From DASRVA01 sp050732875 (lineage in GTDB: Bacteria; Gemmatimonadota; Gemmatimonadetes; JACCXV01; JAHWKZ01): a stretch of DNA of 64,000 nt. The stretch spans positions 1 to 64,000 of the forward strand of contig JBOHRQ010000003.1 in the NCBI GenBank assembly GCA_050732875.1, in the 5' to 3' direction. The notes below the pieces were generated by a model. That model was not told the DNA's origin and did not search any database. It was given only the letters and a program-made list of their open reading frames with translations. The translations under genes were made by a program, and so were the position numbers. Positions 8,124 through 17,287 of the stretch are shown one piece after another (positions within the stretch are counted from its first letter, which is position 1; each line of letters opens with the position of its first letter).

Positions 8124-9398
8124 TCAGAGGTCGCCCATGCCCGGGTGGACCGGTGCCCCCTTGTCGACCGGAGCGCCAGCGTCCACCCCGCCTCGTGGCC
8201 CGCGCTCGAAGAGGATCTTCAGGAAGGGCGGCGTGATGAGAGTCGTCGCCATCACCATGATCAGCAGGGCCGAGAAGACGTCCCGGGTCAGCACCCCTCC
8301 GAGGAGCCCGATCTGGGCAAAGATGAGCCCGACCTCTCCCCGCGGGATCATCCCCACTCCGATGGCCAGCCGGTGGAGGTCCTTGCGCCACGGGATGGCG
8401 AACCCGGCGGCCACTTTCCCCAGCACGGCGATCACGAACAGCCCGGCCGCGACGATCAGGATCTCCTGGTTCTCGGGAACGCGGGGATCGAGGATCGTCA
8501 CGTCCACGGCCGCCCCGATCGAGACGAAGAAGATCGGGGTGAACACATGGGCCACCGGCTTGATCTGCTCCACGATCGTGTCGAACTGGTTGGTCCGCGA
8601 GAGGATCAGGCCCGCCGCGAAGGAACCCACGATGGGCGCCAACCCGACTCCATCGGCCAGGAACGCGAGCATCAGGGCGAATACCAGCGCGAAGGTCACC
8701 AGCACGCCCCGCACCCGCATGCGGTTGACCAGCTCGAAGATCCAGGGCGCGGTATAGAGACCGATGGCCATCGCCACGGCGAGGAACCCGACCGCGAGGC
8801 CGAAGAGCCGGGCCACGCCGAGCACGGAAACGGACCCGGTCGCGGCCAGCCCCTCCACGACCGCCAGGATGAGCAGCCCCAGGATATCGTCGATGACCGC
8901 GGCGCCGATGATGATCCGTGCTTCCGAGGTGTTGATCTTTCCGAGATCGGTCAGCACGCGCGCCGTGATCCCGACCGAGGTCGCCGTGAGGGTCGCCCCC
9001 ACGAAGATCGCCGTCAGGCTCGCTCCGCCTTCGTAGTAGTGCCAGAACAGGTAGCCGAAGAGAAACGGCAGCACGACGCCGACGACCGCGACGGTGAGGG
9101 CCGCCGAGCCCACCTGGAACATCTCGCGCAGGTCCGTCTCCAACCCGATCTCGAAGAGAAGGATCACCACCCCGATCTCGGCCAGCACGTGGACCATCGC
9201 CCCGTAGGGGTCGGCGGGGTCCACCGGAACCAGGCCCAGCACACTCGCCCCGACGAGCACCCCGGCGACCAGCTCGCCGAGCACCGCGGGCTGCCCGATC
9301 CGCTCGAAGAGCTCGCCGGTCAGCTTGGCGGCCAGGAGGATGACGATGATGATGAAGAAGAAGTGTCCGACTTCGACGAGGTGGGCGGCTTCTTCCAA
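8124..9398 (-). CDS. CPA2-type cation:proton antiporter (KefB/NapA-like)
   Basis: A 424-residue integral membrane protein with about a dozen hydrophobic segments. The conserved substrate-site motif IIGAAVIDDILGLLILA carries the paired Asp residues of CPA2 antiporters, and LLFEIGLETDL is the usual helix-3 signature. There is no RCK/TrkA-N nucleotide-binding domain at the C-terminus, unlike KefB/KefC, so it is probably a Na+/H+ or K+/H+ exchanger of the short type. The start is TTG with GGAGG five bases upstream. It heads the leftward run towards pgeF. Confidence 0.9.
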   Translation of the reverse strand: MEEAAHLVEVGHFFFIIIVILLAAKLTGELFERIGQPAVLGELVAGVLVGASVLGLVPVDPADPYGAMVHVLAEIGVVILLFEIGLETDLREMFQVGSAALTVAVVGVVLPFLFGYLFWHYYEGGASLTAIFVGATLTATSVGITARVLTDLGKINTSEARIIIGAAVIDDILGLLILAVVEGLAATGSVSVLGVARLFGLAVGFLAVAMAIGLYTAPWIFELVNRMRVRGVLVTFALVFALMLAFLADGVGLAPIVGSFAAGLILSRTNQFDTIVEQIKPVAHVFTPIFFVSIGAAVDVTILDPRVPENQEILIVAAGLFVIAVLGKVAAGFAIPWRKDLHRLAIGVGMIPRGEVGLIFAQIGLLGGVLTRDVFSALLIMVMATTLITPPFLKILFERGPRGGVDAGAPVDKGAPVHPGMGDL

Positions 9399-9441
9399 TC
9401 AGCCTCCGATAGCGGGCCGCAGCGGACGTGCCCGGCGGGAC

Positions 9442-9954
9442 TCAGTCAAGAAAGAGGTAGGGTCGCCAGCGTTTGTCCGGGATCGGAGTGTAGAACGTGA
9501 TCTGCATGTACCGGAGCGGGGCGCGCGGGGGCCGGGTCAGCCCCATTTCGGCCTGGTCCGGTGTGCGCTTGCCCTTGCGGTTGTTGCAGCGAATGCAGGC
9601 GCAGACGAGGTTGCTCCACGAATCCCGTCCTCCCAGCGCGCGCGGAACCACGTGGTCGGTGGTCATGGGTCCCCGCCGCGACCCGCAGTACTGACAGCGA
9701 TAGCCATCCCGCTTCAGCACGTTCCGGCGCGTGAGCGCGATTCGCTTGCGGGGGGTCTGGATGTACACCTGCAGACGGACCACCGACGGCAGCGGTACGA
9801 CCCGCGACACCGAGCGCACGACCGCATCATAGCGCTCGATGATCTCGGCCTTCCCCAGCACCACCATCACGATGGCTCGCTGGGCGTGACAGACCGCCAG
9901 CGGCTCGTAGTTCTGGTTGAGGACCAGGACCTTCTTCTGGAGGAGCGGACTCAT
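9442..9954 (-). CDS. HNH endonuclease-family protein
   Basis: A 170-residue protein beginning MSPLLQKKVLVLNQNYEPL, the start of a widespread stand-alone HNH family. The HNH core is NVLKRDGYRCQYCGSRRG, then TTDHVVPRALGG (catalytic His), then SNLVCACIRCNNRKG with the second zinc-binding CxxC. Such single-domain HNH proteins are common near housekeeping genes and their biological role is not established. I prefer the ATG at 9954; an in-frame GTG at 9987 would add 11 non-conserved residues. Confidence 0.85.
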   Translation of the reverse strand: MSPLLQKKVLVLNQNYEPLAVCHAQRAIVMVVLGKAEIIERYDAVVRSVSRVVPLPSVVRLQVYIQTPRKRIALTRRNVLKRDGYRCQYCGSRRGPMTTDHVVPRALGGRDSWSNLVCACIRCNNRKGKRTPDQAEMGLTRPPRAPLRYMQITFYTPIPDKRWRPYLFLD

Positions 9955-10062
9955 CGCGGGCGCGAATGTAGGAGAGGCCTGCGGCACCGGCCACGAATGC
10001 GCGCCCCCAAGCGACGACGGCGGCCTCCGGCCGCCGGGACGGGGCGTGACGCGCTGACCACG

Positions 10063-10617
10063 CTAGAACTCCTCCAGGACGTGACGGAGGATCTCGTCCG
10101 AGATCTTGTCGATGGCGCGATCGATCCCCACCAGCCGGTCCTCGTTCGCCTCTTCGTTGAACTCTCCCCATTCGGTGAGGTTCGGATTCTCCCACATCGT
10201 GCGCTCCTCCACGCGATCCTCGAGCGTCAGGTCGACCGTCAGCAGGACCCGCCTCGAGAACACGTCCGGGTTCGCCTCCTGCCGGGGATCGTACGACAGC
10301 GCCTCCTCCTGGTAGTCGGTGATCCTCCCGCGCACCACCAGATCGGCATCCTCCTCGTCGCTCACGAGGCGCAGCCTGGACTCGCTGAGGAACTCGTTGA
10401 TCACGCTCTCGGTGACCTGCTGCGTGAGCTGGAACTCGCGGGTCTCGTTCTCGAAGGTGGGTACGTATACGGTGTTGAGATGGGCCGGGACGGGAGAGCG
10501 GAACGAATAGCCGCATGCCGCCGCAATGAGCGCCAACGCGGGTGCCAGTCGTAGCAGGGGCGGGCGAGCCGCAACCGGCTCAGACCCCCGTAACCTCCTC
10601 GTGCTCTCGAGTGACAT
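10063..10617 (-). CDS. lptE: LptE-like outer-membrane lipoprotein
   Basis: A 184-residue protein with an N-terminal signal peptide ending in the lipobox IAAACG, followed immediately by YSFRSPVPAHLNTVYVPTFEN. This is the LptE/LPS-assembly lipoprotein pattern of the Bacteroidota/Gemmatimonadota type (GY[ST]F...V.VP.F.N). LptE forms the plug of the LptD pore that delivers LPS to the outer leaflet. It starts 38 bp inside the end of the upstream LolB-like lipoprotein gene, so the two are probably co-translated. No lptD is visible nearby. Confidence 0.75.
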   Translation of the reverse strand: MSLESTRRLRGSEPVAARPPLLRLAPALALIAAACGYSFRSPVPAHLNTVYVPTFENETREFQLTQQVTESVINEFLSESRLRLVSDEEDADLVVRGRITDYQEEALSYDPRQEANPDVFSRRVLLTVDLTLEDRVEERTMWENPNLTEWGEFNEEANEDRLVGIDRAIDKISDEILRHVLEEF

Positions 10618-11380
10618 CGATGACCAGCCGTCGCTCCTTCACGAAATCGCGTAACACGATGTGCCGCGGGCTCTCGCGGCCCGCGATCGGTTGAAAATCG
10701 TCGAACTGGACGCGATATACCAGCCTCCCGTCCCGGGCCTGCCGATATTCCACCAGATGCTCCCCGGGCGCCTGCAGCGTAAGGGCGTGGAGCGTGTCGT
10801 CCCGCCGGACGTAGAGCGTCCGCCGGTCTCGGTCGGCGGCCGCCGCCGTGGCGTCCGCTCCCCGGACGAGCGCGCGCACGTCGTAGGCTCCGACCAGCGC
10901 GCCCAGGATCTCCGGGCTCACCAGCGCCCGCTCTCCGGTCAGCTCGGCGAAACGCGGGTCCCCGACCTCGCCGGTCAGGACCTCGCCCTCGCGCGGCAGC
11001 CGGACGGTGAGCCGGTCCCCCTCCAGGCGCACCGAGAGCACGTGCGTGTCGTGAGGGCCGAACACCTCGGCGTCCAGCCGGCGCGGCTCGCCACGGTACT
11101 CGACCGCACCGGCTCCCGAGAAACGCCGCCCGCCCTCCAGAAGGGTGACGTCGAAGATGCGCTTGGTCGCCCCGATGGCCTCGTGCTGAGCCGCCAGAGT
11201 CTCGATCAGGGGGGCCGGATCGATGCCCCCCTGCGCCGCTTCCCGCGCCTCCTGCTCGAGGGTCGTCACGCATCCCGAGGCGAGGGTCACGAAGGCCATC
11301 CCGAGGGCTACCCACCAAGTCGCGCTCCCTGGCACCCGTGGCCGTCGAACCCGATCTTCCGCCGTCGTGCACACGACCAT
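10580..11380 (-). CDS. LolB/DUF4292-like lipoprotein
   Basis: A 266-residue lipoprotein. The basic N-region RVRRPR precedes a hydrophobic stretch and the lipobox LASGC. The rest is beta-rich with alternating polar and hydrophobic residues (GAGAVEYRGEPRRLDAEVFG, HVLSVRLEGDRLTVRL), like the half-barrel fold of LolA/LolB and the Bacteroidota DUF4292 proteins. A role in handling lipoproteins or lipids at the outer membrane is an inference from fold pattern and from its overlap with lptE. The ATG at 11380 has AGGAGG just upstream. That start lies inside the 5' end of the oppositely oriented gene 11367-11684. Confidence 0.65.
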   Translation of the reverse strand: MVVCTTAEDRVRRPRVPGSATWWVALGMAFVTLASGCVTTLEQEAREAAQGGIDPAPLIETLAAQHEAIGATKRIFDVTLLEGGRRFSGAGAVEYRGEPRRLDAEVFGPHDTHVLSVRLEGDRLTVRLPREGEVLTGEVGDPRFAELTGERALVSPEILGALVGAYDVRALVRGADATAAAADRDRRTLYVRRDDTLHALTLQAPGEHLVEYRQARDGRLVYRVQFDDFQPIAGRESPRHIVLRDFVKERRLVIDVTREHEEVTGV

Positions 11381-11684
11381 CTCCCTCCTGGCGCTCGTCG
11401 GCGTCCTCGCCACCTGCGGGCGGGGCGCCCCGCAGGAACCCTCTCCGACCACGATCGATCCGGCCACCTTCGCGGCCGTGCTGGGCGAGCTCGCCGTGGC
11501 CCGGATCGAGGCCCTGCCCGACACCACTCTGTACCGGCAGCGGCGATCGGAGATCCTGGAACGGGCCGGTGTGACCGAACAGGACCTGCGCGAGTTCGCG
11601 GCCGCCCGCGGGGGGGATCCCGATGTCATGAGCGAGGTCTACGAGCGGGTAGGGGCGAGCATCGACTCCCATGCCCAGCGTTGA
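11367..11684 (+). CDS. DUF4296-like small lipoprotein
   Basis: One of only three rightward genes. The 105-residue product has a short hydrophobic N-terminus with a possible lipobox (VLATC) and then a helical domain with IDPATFAAVLGELAVARIEAL, RRSEILERAGVTEQDLREF and PDVMSEVYERV. That pattern resembles DUF4296 proteins, in which a small helical lipoprotein carries an 'ILE..G.....F' core. Function is unknown. The GTG start at 11367 lacks a good ribosome site. Its first 14 bp overlap the start of the leftward lipoprotein gene, and its stop is 15 bp from the guaA stop, which points towards it. Confidence 0.65.
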   Translation: MHTTISLLALVGVLATCGRGAPQEPSPTTIDPATFAAVLGELAVARIEALPDTTLYRQRRSEILERAGVTEQDLREFAAARGGDPDVMSEVYERVGASIDSHAQR

Positions 11685-11699
11685 GGAGGCCGCCCCTCC

Positions 11700-13277
11700 T
11701 TATTCCCATTCGATCGTGGCCGGGGGTTTGCTCGAAACGTCGTACACCACCCGGTTCACCCCCCGCACCTCGTTGATGATCCGGTTGGAGACGCGGGCCA
11801 GGAAGTCGGGCGGGAACGGAAACCAGTCGGCGGTCATCCCGTCCCGCGAGGTCACCGCCCGCAGCGCGACCACGCTCTCGTAGGTCCGGAAGTCTCCCAT
11901 CACGCCGACGGCCTTGACCGGCAGCAGCACCGCGAATGCCTGCCAGATCCGGTCGTACAGGTCGGCCGCCAGAATCTCCTGGAGGAAGAGGGCGTCGACT
12001 TCCTGCAGGAGCGCCACACGGCCGGCGGTCACCTCGCCCAGGATGCGGACCGCCAGGCCCGGGCCCGGGAAGGGGTGCCGGCCGAGGATGTCCTCCGGGA
12101 GCCCCAGCTCCCGGCCCACCTGCCGGACCTCGTCCTTGAACAGTTCGCGCAGCGGCTCCACGACCTGGAGGCGCATCCGCTCCGGCAATCCCCCCACGTT
12201 GTGGTGGGTCTTGATGGTCGCCGACGGCCCGCGGACGGACATCGATTCAATCACGTCCGGGTAGAGCGTCCCCTGAACCAGGAAGCCCGCGCCCTCGATC
12301 TCGTCGGCGGCTTCCTCGAAGACCTCGATGAACCGATGACCGATCCGGCGCCGCTTCTCCTCCGGATCCTCGATTCCCGCGAGGTCGGCCAGGAAGCGCC
12401 CGCCGGCGTCCACCGTTTCGAGGCGGTAGTGGAGGTGCTCCCGGAAGGTCCGCTCCACCTGGTGGCGCTCGTCCTTCCGCAGGAGACCCGTGTCCACGAA
12501 GATGCAGGTCAGCCGGTCGCCGATCGCGCGATGGACGAGCGCCGCCGCCACCGCCGAGTCGACTCCGCCCGAGAGCCCGCAGATGGCCCGGCCGGCCCCG
12601 ATCCGCTCACGGATCCCGGCCACCGCCGTATCGATGAACGACTGCATCGTCCAGTCCGGAGCGCAGCCCGCGATCTCGAACACGAAGTTGGCCAGCAGCT
12701 CCTCCCCGCCCTCGGTGTGAGCGACCTCGGGGTGGAACTGGACCCCGAAGCGGCGGGTCTCGGGATTCCCGAACGCGGCGATCACGTTCTCTCCCGACAC
12801 CGCGTAGGCCGCGTATCGATGGGGCACGGCTTCGACCCGGTCGCCATGGCTCATCCAGACGTCCAGCGCCTGGTCGTCCTCGAACCCGCCGAAGAGGCCG
12901 ACCGGGTTGGTGACCGTCAGCCGTGCGCGGCCGTACTCGCGGACCCGGGCGGGCTCCACGACGCCGCCCTCGGAGCGGGCCAGCAGATGCATCCCGTAGC
13001 AGATCCCGAGGATCGGGACCGGCAGCTCCAGCAGCCCCTCCCGGGGATGGGGCGCGTCCTCGTCGTAGACGCTGGAGGGCCCGCCGGAGAGGATGATCCC
13101 GGCCGGCGCCCACGTGCGAATGGTCTCGGGATCGAGCGAGAACGGGTGGATCTCGCAGTACACCCTGAGCTCCCGGATCCGCCGCGCGATGAGCTGGGTG
13201 TACTGGCTTCCGAAGTCGAGAATCAGGATCCAGGCCCCTGGACGGCGATGGCCACCCGGCCGTGAGTCAGAACTCAT
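11700..13277 (-). CDS. guaA: GMP synthase (glutamine-hydrolysing)
   Basis: Converts XMP to GMP using glutamine and ATP, the last step of GMP synthesis. The 525-residue, full-length enzyme has the class I amidotransferase domain with the nucleophile in ILGICYGMHLLA and the His/Glu pair in VQFHPEVAHT. The ATP pyrophosphatase P-loop is GLSGGVDSAV, and the C-terminal dimerisation domain ends in TIEWE. The start overlaps the end of the phosphodiesterase gene by 11 bp. Confidence 0.97.
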   Translation of the reverse strand: MSSDSRPGGHRRPGAWILILDFGSQYTQLIARRIRELRVYCEIHPFSLDPETIRTWAPAGIILSGGPSSVYDEDAPHPREGLLELPVPILGICYGMHLLARSEGGVVEPARVREYGRARLTVTNPVGLFGGFEDDQALDVWMSHGDRVEAVPHRYAAYAVSGENVIAAFGNPETRRFGVQFHPEVAHTEGGEELLANFVFEIAGCAPDWTMQSFIDTAVAGIRERIGAGRAICGLSGGVDSAVAAALVHRAIGDRLTCIFVDTGLLRKDERHQVERTFREHLHYRLETVDAGGRFLADLAGIEDPEEKRRRIGHRFIEVFEEAADEIEGAGFLVQGTLYPDVIESMSVRGPSATIKTHHNVGGLPERMRLQVVEPLRELFKDEVRQVGRELGLPEDILGRHPFPGPGLAVRILGEVTAGRVALLQEVDALFLQEILAADLYDRIWQAFAVLLPVKAVGVMGDFRTYESVVALRAVTSRDGMTADWFPFPPDFLARVSNRIINEVRGVNRVVYDVSSKPPATIEWE

Positions 13278-13755
13278 GGAACTCGACCTCCCCGCTGGCG
13301 GTGTCGTAGACGGCGAAGGAGGGGACGCCTCCCAGCCACCCGCAGAGCTCGCCCGGGTTGACGATGCGGGTTCGACCGACGGTGCGCTCGTCCCGCTCGT
13401 GCGTGTGGCCGTACAGGACCAGGTCGTAGTCCCCCGTCATGGCGACGGCGTCCACGCCTCGAGGCTCGTGCATCATCAGAATCCGCCGCCGATCGATCCG
13501 GGTCTCCCACCACTGCCACTCCATTCGCGCTCCGATCTCGGCGAACGCCTGCGTCAGCCGATAGACGTCGCCGTCGTTGTTTCCCCAGATCCCGTGCAGC
13601 GGGGCCTCGAGACGACCCAGCTCCTTGACCGCGAACGGTGAGCAATAGTCGCCCGCGTGCAGGACGACGTCGACCGCGAAGCGGTTGAGGAGGCTGACCG
13701 CCTCCCGGATCCGCGGGACGTGGTCGTGCGAGTCGCTGACCAGGCCCACCCTCAC
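13267..13755 (-). CDS. YfcE/MJ0936-family metallophosphodiesterase
   Basis: A 162-residue calcineurin-fold phosphodiesterase. All metal-binding motifs are in order: GLVSDSHDH, HAGD, GNND, HEPRG and GHTHERD, with the family ending IVNPGELCGW. Members hydrolyse phosphodiesters in vitro, and the natural substrate is generally unknown. The GTG start overlaps the hisS stop as GTGA, and the gene runs 11 bp into guaA, placing it between hisS and guaA in one transcript. Confidence 0.92.
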   Translation of the reverse strand: MRVGLVSDSHDHVPRIREAVSLLNRFAVDVVLHAGDYCSPFAVKELGRLEAPLHGIWGNNDGDVYRLTQAFAEIGARMEWQWWETRIDRRRILMMHEPRGVDAVAMTGDYDLVLYGHTHERDERTVGRTRIVNPGELCGWLGGVPSFAVYDTASGEVEFHEF

Positions 13756-15056
13756 CGCGCCGAACCATCGCAGAGCCGCGCGATCGCCTCCTCGATGCCC
13801 AGCACGGACTCCTCTCCGGTAGAGAGATCCCGCACGGTCAGCCGTTCGGCCGCGCGCTCCCGCTCGCCGATCACGACCGCCACCCGGGCTCCCGCCTTGG
13901 CCGCGCTCTTGAGCCCGCGGCCGAGCGAGGTGTCGCGGAGCGCCATGTCGGTCCGCACCCCGGCCCCGCGCAGGCGCGTGGCCACGCCGAGCGCGTACAG
14001 GCGCTCTCCGGCAGAGACGGGAATCACGTAGGCCTCGCAGCGTCCCCTGGTCAGGGGGGCACGGTCGATCCTCTCCAGCAGCTCGGTCAGGACCGCCTCT
14101 CCGAGCCCGAACCCCACGGCCGGAAGCCGCTCGCCCCCGAGGCCCGCCAGGAGGTCGTCGTACCGTCCTCCTCCGCAGATCGCCCGCAGCTCGCCGGCCC
14201 GGTCGTGCATCTCGAAGACGATGCCCGTGTAGTACGCGAGGCCGCGCACGATGGCGGCGTCGAAGGCGCAGTACTCCGCCATGCCGTAGGCGCCGAGCTG
14301 GGCCTCGAGCTCGTCCAGCGCCGCCGACTCGGCGGCCAGGTCGACGCCCGCCTCGGCGAGCGCGGCCTCGAAGCCCTGACGCTCGCGGCGCCCGACCGCC
14401 TCCATCAGGATCATCGCGGCGCGCTCCTCCACTCCGGCCCGGGCCAGCGCCTCGCGCGTCTCGTCCGGTCCGCCCCGCGTCATCTTGTCGAGCGCCACGA
14501 AGGCGGCTGGCCAGCGCCCGGTCGGAACCTGCAGCCGCGCGAGCGCGCGATCGAGAAGCCGGCGGTCGCTGTAGCGGACGACGAAGTCCCCGGCCCCCAG
14601 ACCGCAGGCCTTGAGGGAATCCACCCCCGCCGCGATGATCTCGGCGTCGGCCTCGACCCCCGGGACCCCGAGGATGTCGAGGTTGAGCTGCCAGAACTCG
14701 CGGAAGCGGCCTCGCTGGGGACGCTCGTAGCGGAACAGGCGCGGGATCGAAAACCATTTGATGGGCCTGGCGAGGCCCTGGCTGCGGGCGGCGACCATGC
14801 GCGCCAGGGACGGCGTCATCTCCGGCCGCAGGGCCACCTTCCGGCCGCCGCGATCCTCGAAGGCGTAGAGCTGTCCTACGATCTCCTCGCCCGATTTGAC
14901 CGTGAACAGCTCGAGCGGCTCGATCGCCGGCGCGTCGTACTCCTCGAACCCGTAGAGGAGCGCGACCTCGCGCCAACGCTCCTCGATCCAGCGGCGGACC
15001 CGCATCGCCTCGGGGTAGAAGTCGCGGGTCCCCGGTACGCGTTCGAATCGCGTCAC
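13752..15056 (-). CDS. hisS: histidyl-tRNA synthetase
   Basis: A 434-residue class II synthetase that charges tRNA-His. It begins TRFERVPGTRDFYPEA. Motif 2 is RPEMTPSLARM with IPRLFRYERPQRGRFREF, and the histidine-binding HisA motif is GLAYYTGIVFE followed by GGGRYDDLL. The anticodon-binding domain occupies about the last 95 residues (AYVIPVSAGERLYALGVA). It overlaps folC upstream and the phosphodiesterase gene downstream by 4 bp each. Confidence 0.95.
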   Translation of the reverse strand: MTRFERVPGTRDFYPEAMRVRRWIEERWREVALLYGFEEYDAPAIEPLELFTVKSGEEIVGQLYAFEDRGGRKVALRPEMTPSLARMVAARSQGLARPIKWFSIPRLFRYERPQRGRFREFWQLNLDILGVPGVEADAEIIAAGVDSLKACGLGAGDFVVRYSDRRLLDRALARLQVPTGRWPAAFVALDKMTRGGPDETREALARAGVEERAAMILMEAVGRRERQGFEAALAEAGVDLAAESAALDELEAQLGAYGMAEYCAFDAAIVRGLAYYTGIVFEMHDRAGELRAICGGGRYDDLLAGLGGERLPAVGFGLGEAVLTELLERIDRAPLTRGRCEAYVIPVSAGERLYALGVATRLRGAGVRTDMALRDTSLGRGLKSAAKAGARVAVVIGERERAAERLTVRDLSTGEESVLGIEEAIARLCDGSAR

Positions 15057-16360
15057 CGGGCGGCCTCCGCCGCCGGAGACCGGTACAGGAAGCCCGGGCC
15101 GGAGCGACCGAGGGCCCGCATGGCCTCGCCCACCGTGTGGAAGGACCCGGTGACGAGGATCCGGGCCGCCCGGCCGGCCGCCGCCCGGCGCGCCTCGGCC
15201 AGCCCCTCGGCCACGTTGTCGGCCCATCGCAGCCAGGGCCAGCGCCCGAGGTCCCAAGGCCGCGCGAGCCGCCGATCGTTCGGGGCGTCGGGGAGCCCGC
15301 ACAGCCATCCGCGCCCGGCCAGGGTGGACAGGCCCTCGAGCATCCCGATCCAGTCCTTGTCGGCCAGGAAGCCGGCCACGAGGAGCGTCTCGCCATCGGC
15401 GAGGCTCTCCGTCAGCCGTCCGATCGCGGCCGGATTGTGGGCCACGTCGAAGACAATCTCGATCCCGTCGACGGTCCAGCGCTCGGCCCGGCCCACCGGG
15501 CGAACGCCGGCGAGCGCTTCGCGCACGCACGACGCGGCCAGAGGACGAACCCGCGCCCGTTCCCAGGCCCGCACAGCGAGCGCCGCGTTGCGGGCGAAAT
15601 GAGCGCCCCGGATCGGCAGCGCCAGATCCGAGCCCCGCCAGTCGGGACCGGCATAGTCGAACCGGGTTCCATCCTCGGCGAGCCGTACTTCCAGCCGGAC
15701 GTCGGCCTCGAGAAAGTCGATCGGCGCCCCCGCCTCGCGGGCCGTTTCGACGAGCGCCTCCCGCACCTCGGGAGCCCCCGCCTCGCCGACCAGCGCCGGG
15801 ATGTCCGCCTTGAAGATGCCCGCCTTCTCGCGCGCGATCGTGGCGAGGTCGCTTCCCAGCTGGGGCTCGTGGTCGCGCGCCACGTTCGTCACCACCGCGA
15901 TCTCTGGCCGGACCACGTTGGTCGCGTCGAGCCGGCCGCCCAGGCCGACCTCGACGACCGCCAGCTCCGCCCCGGTGGCCGCGAAGTGCTCGAAGGCCAT
16001 CAGCGTGGTGGCTTCGAAGTAGGTCAGCCCCCGTTCGCGGCTCCAGCCGGCCACCCGCTTCCAGGCGTCCACGACCGCCTCGCGGCCGATCGGCTCACCG
16101 TCGATGCGGATGCGCTCGCGGAAGTCCAGCACGTGGGGCGAGGTATAGCACCCGGTCCTGAGGCCGTGGGCCGTGCCGATGGCAGCCAGGCAGGCCGCGG
16201 TCGTCCCCTTGCCGTTGGTGCCGGCCACATGGAGCGTGGGACAGGCGAGCTCGGGATGGCCGGCCGCCTCGCAATAGGCGCGCACCTCCGCGAGGCCGAG
16301 CCGGATCCCGAACCTCTCGAGGCGATGGAGGGCGGCGAGCGCCTTCCGGTACTCGCTCAC
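15053..16360 (-). CDS. folC: folylpolyglutamate synthase/dihydrofolate synthase
   Basis: A 435-residue Mur-ligase-type enzyme that adds glutamate to folates and/or dihydropteroate. The ATP site HVAGTNGKGTTAACLA, the substrate loop YTSPHVLDFRERI, and EVGLGGRLDATN are all intact, and the C-terminal ligase domain carries FDVAHNPAA. It is coupled by GTGA to accD, reproducing the common accD-folC pair. Whether it has one or both activities cannot be told from sequence. Confidence 0.94.
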   Translation of the reverse strand: MSEYRKALAALHRLERFGIRLGLAEVRAYCEAAGHPELACPTLHVAGTNGKGTTAACLAAIGTAHGLRTGCYTSPHVLDFRERIRIDGEPIGREAVVDAWKRVAGWSRERGLTYFEATTLMAFEHFAATGAELAVVEVGLGGRLDATNVVRPEIAVVTNVARDHEPQLGSDLATIAREKAGIFKADIPALVGEAGAPEVREALVETAREAGAPIDFLEADVRLEVRLAEDGTRFDYAGPDWRGSDLALPIRGAHFARNAALAVRAWERARVRPLAASCVREALAGVRPVGRAERWTVDGIEIVFDVAHNPAAIGRLTESLADGETLLVAGFLADKDWIGMLEGLSTLAGRGWLCGLPDAPNDRRLARPWDLGRWPWLRWADNVAEGLAEARRAAAGRAARILVTGSFHTVGEAMRALGRSGPGFLYRSPAAEAAR

Positions 16361-17223
16361 GTCTCCTCGGCGGGAGCCTCGCGACCCGTCATCCAGCGCA
16401 ACGTTCGCGAGATCGTCCGCTTCAAGCGTTCGCGCGGCACGACCGCGTCGACGAAGCCGTGGTCGAGAAGGAACTCGGCGGTCTGGAACTCCTCGGGCAG
16501 ATCCTGGCCTATCGTCTGCTTGATGACCCGCGGACCGGCAAACCCGATCTGGGCTCCCGGCTCGGCGAAGATCACGTCGCCCAGCATGGCGTACGAGGCG
16601 GTCACGCCTCCGGTGGTGGGGTCGGTGTCGACGGCGACGAACGGCAGGCCCTGCCGGTCGAACTCGGCCAGCAGCGCGCTGGTCTTGGCCATCTGCATGA
16701 GCGACAGCACGCCTTCCTGCATGCGCGCCCCGCCGCTGGCCGAGACGATCACCAGCGGGATCTGACGCTCGATCGCCCGCTCGATGGCGCGCGCCACTTT
16801 CTCTCCGACGACCGATCCCATGCTCCCCCCCATGAAGCCGAAGTCCATGACGGCCACGGAGACCTCGAGCCCGTCGAGCGCTCCGATACCGCACACGATC
16901 GCGTCGGCGCGTTGTGTGCGGGCGCGGTACTCCTCCAGGCGTTGCGGATACGGCTTGGAGTCCACGAAGTCGAGGGGATCGACGCTCGCCAGATCGGCGT
17001 CGTGCTCCTCGAAGGTGCCACCGTCGAGGAGGGTCTCCAGATATTCCTGCACGCCGACCCGGAAGTGATGCCCGCAATCCAAGCACACCCAGATGCGGCC
17101 GGCGAGATCCTTGCGATAGAGGATGTTCCCGCAGGATGGACACTTCTGCCAGAGCTCGCCCGGAAGCTCCTTCCGGGCAGTCGTCTCCTCGATCTTTCGT
17201 TTGTCGCGCTTGAACCAGCTCAT
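16357..17223 (-). CDS. accD: acetyl-CoA carboxylase carboxyltransferase subunit beta
   Basis: The beta half of the carboxyltransferase that makes malonyl-CoA. The 288-residue protein has the N-terminal zinc ribbon with Cys 28, 31, 47 and 50 (CPSC...CLDC), and a crotonase-fold core with VSASGGARMQEG and DPTTGGVTASYAMLGD. I use the ATG at 17223 (MSWFKRD), which matches the family; a GTG at 17235 would add four residues. accA is not in the window, while accB and accC are at 50159-51984. Confidence 0.95.
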   Translation of the reverse strand: MSWFKRDKRKIEETTARKELPGELWQKCPSCGNILYRKDLAGRIWVCLDCGHHFRVGVQEYLETLLDGGTFEEHDADLASVDPLDFVDSKPYPQRLEEYRARTQRADAIVCGIGALDGLEVSVAVMDFGFMGGSMGSVVGEKVARAIERAIERQIPLVIVSASGGARMQEGVLSLMQMAKTSALLAEFDRQGLPFVAVDTDPTTGGVTASYAMLGDVIFAEPGAQIGFAGPRVIKQTIGQDLPEEFQTAEFLLDHGFVDAVVPRERLKRTISRTLRWMTGREAPAEET

Positions 17224-17287
17224 GGGGTCACCCACGGTCGGCAGGGGCTAGTACACGCGGTCATCCATAGGGTGACGTTTGTCAAGC

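Noticed and set aside
11685..11701. AGGAGG/CCTCCT hairpin between the rightward small lipoprotein gene and guaA
   Set aside because: A 6-bp stem with a 4-5-nt loop and no T tract on either side is too weak to call a terminator.
13267..15396. A single 709-codon frame covering the phosphodiesterase and most of hisS
   Set aside because: Only the last 162 codons encode a recognisable protein; the rest is an out-of-frame reading of hisS, whose own frame is intact.
17236..17287. TTGACA upstream of accD as a promoter
   Set aside because: The hexamer matches the -35 consensus, but no convincing -10 lies 16-18 bp away, so I did not list it.
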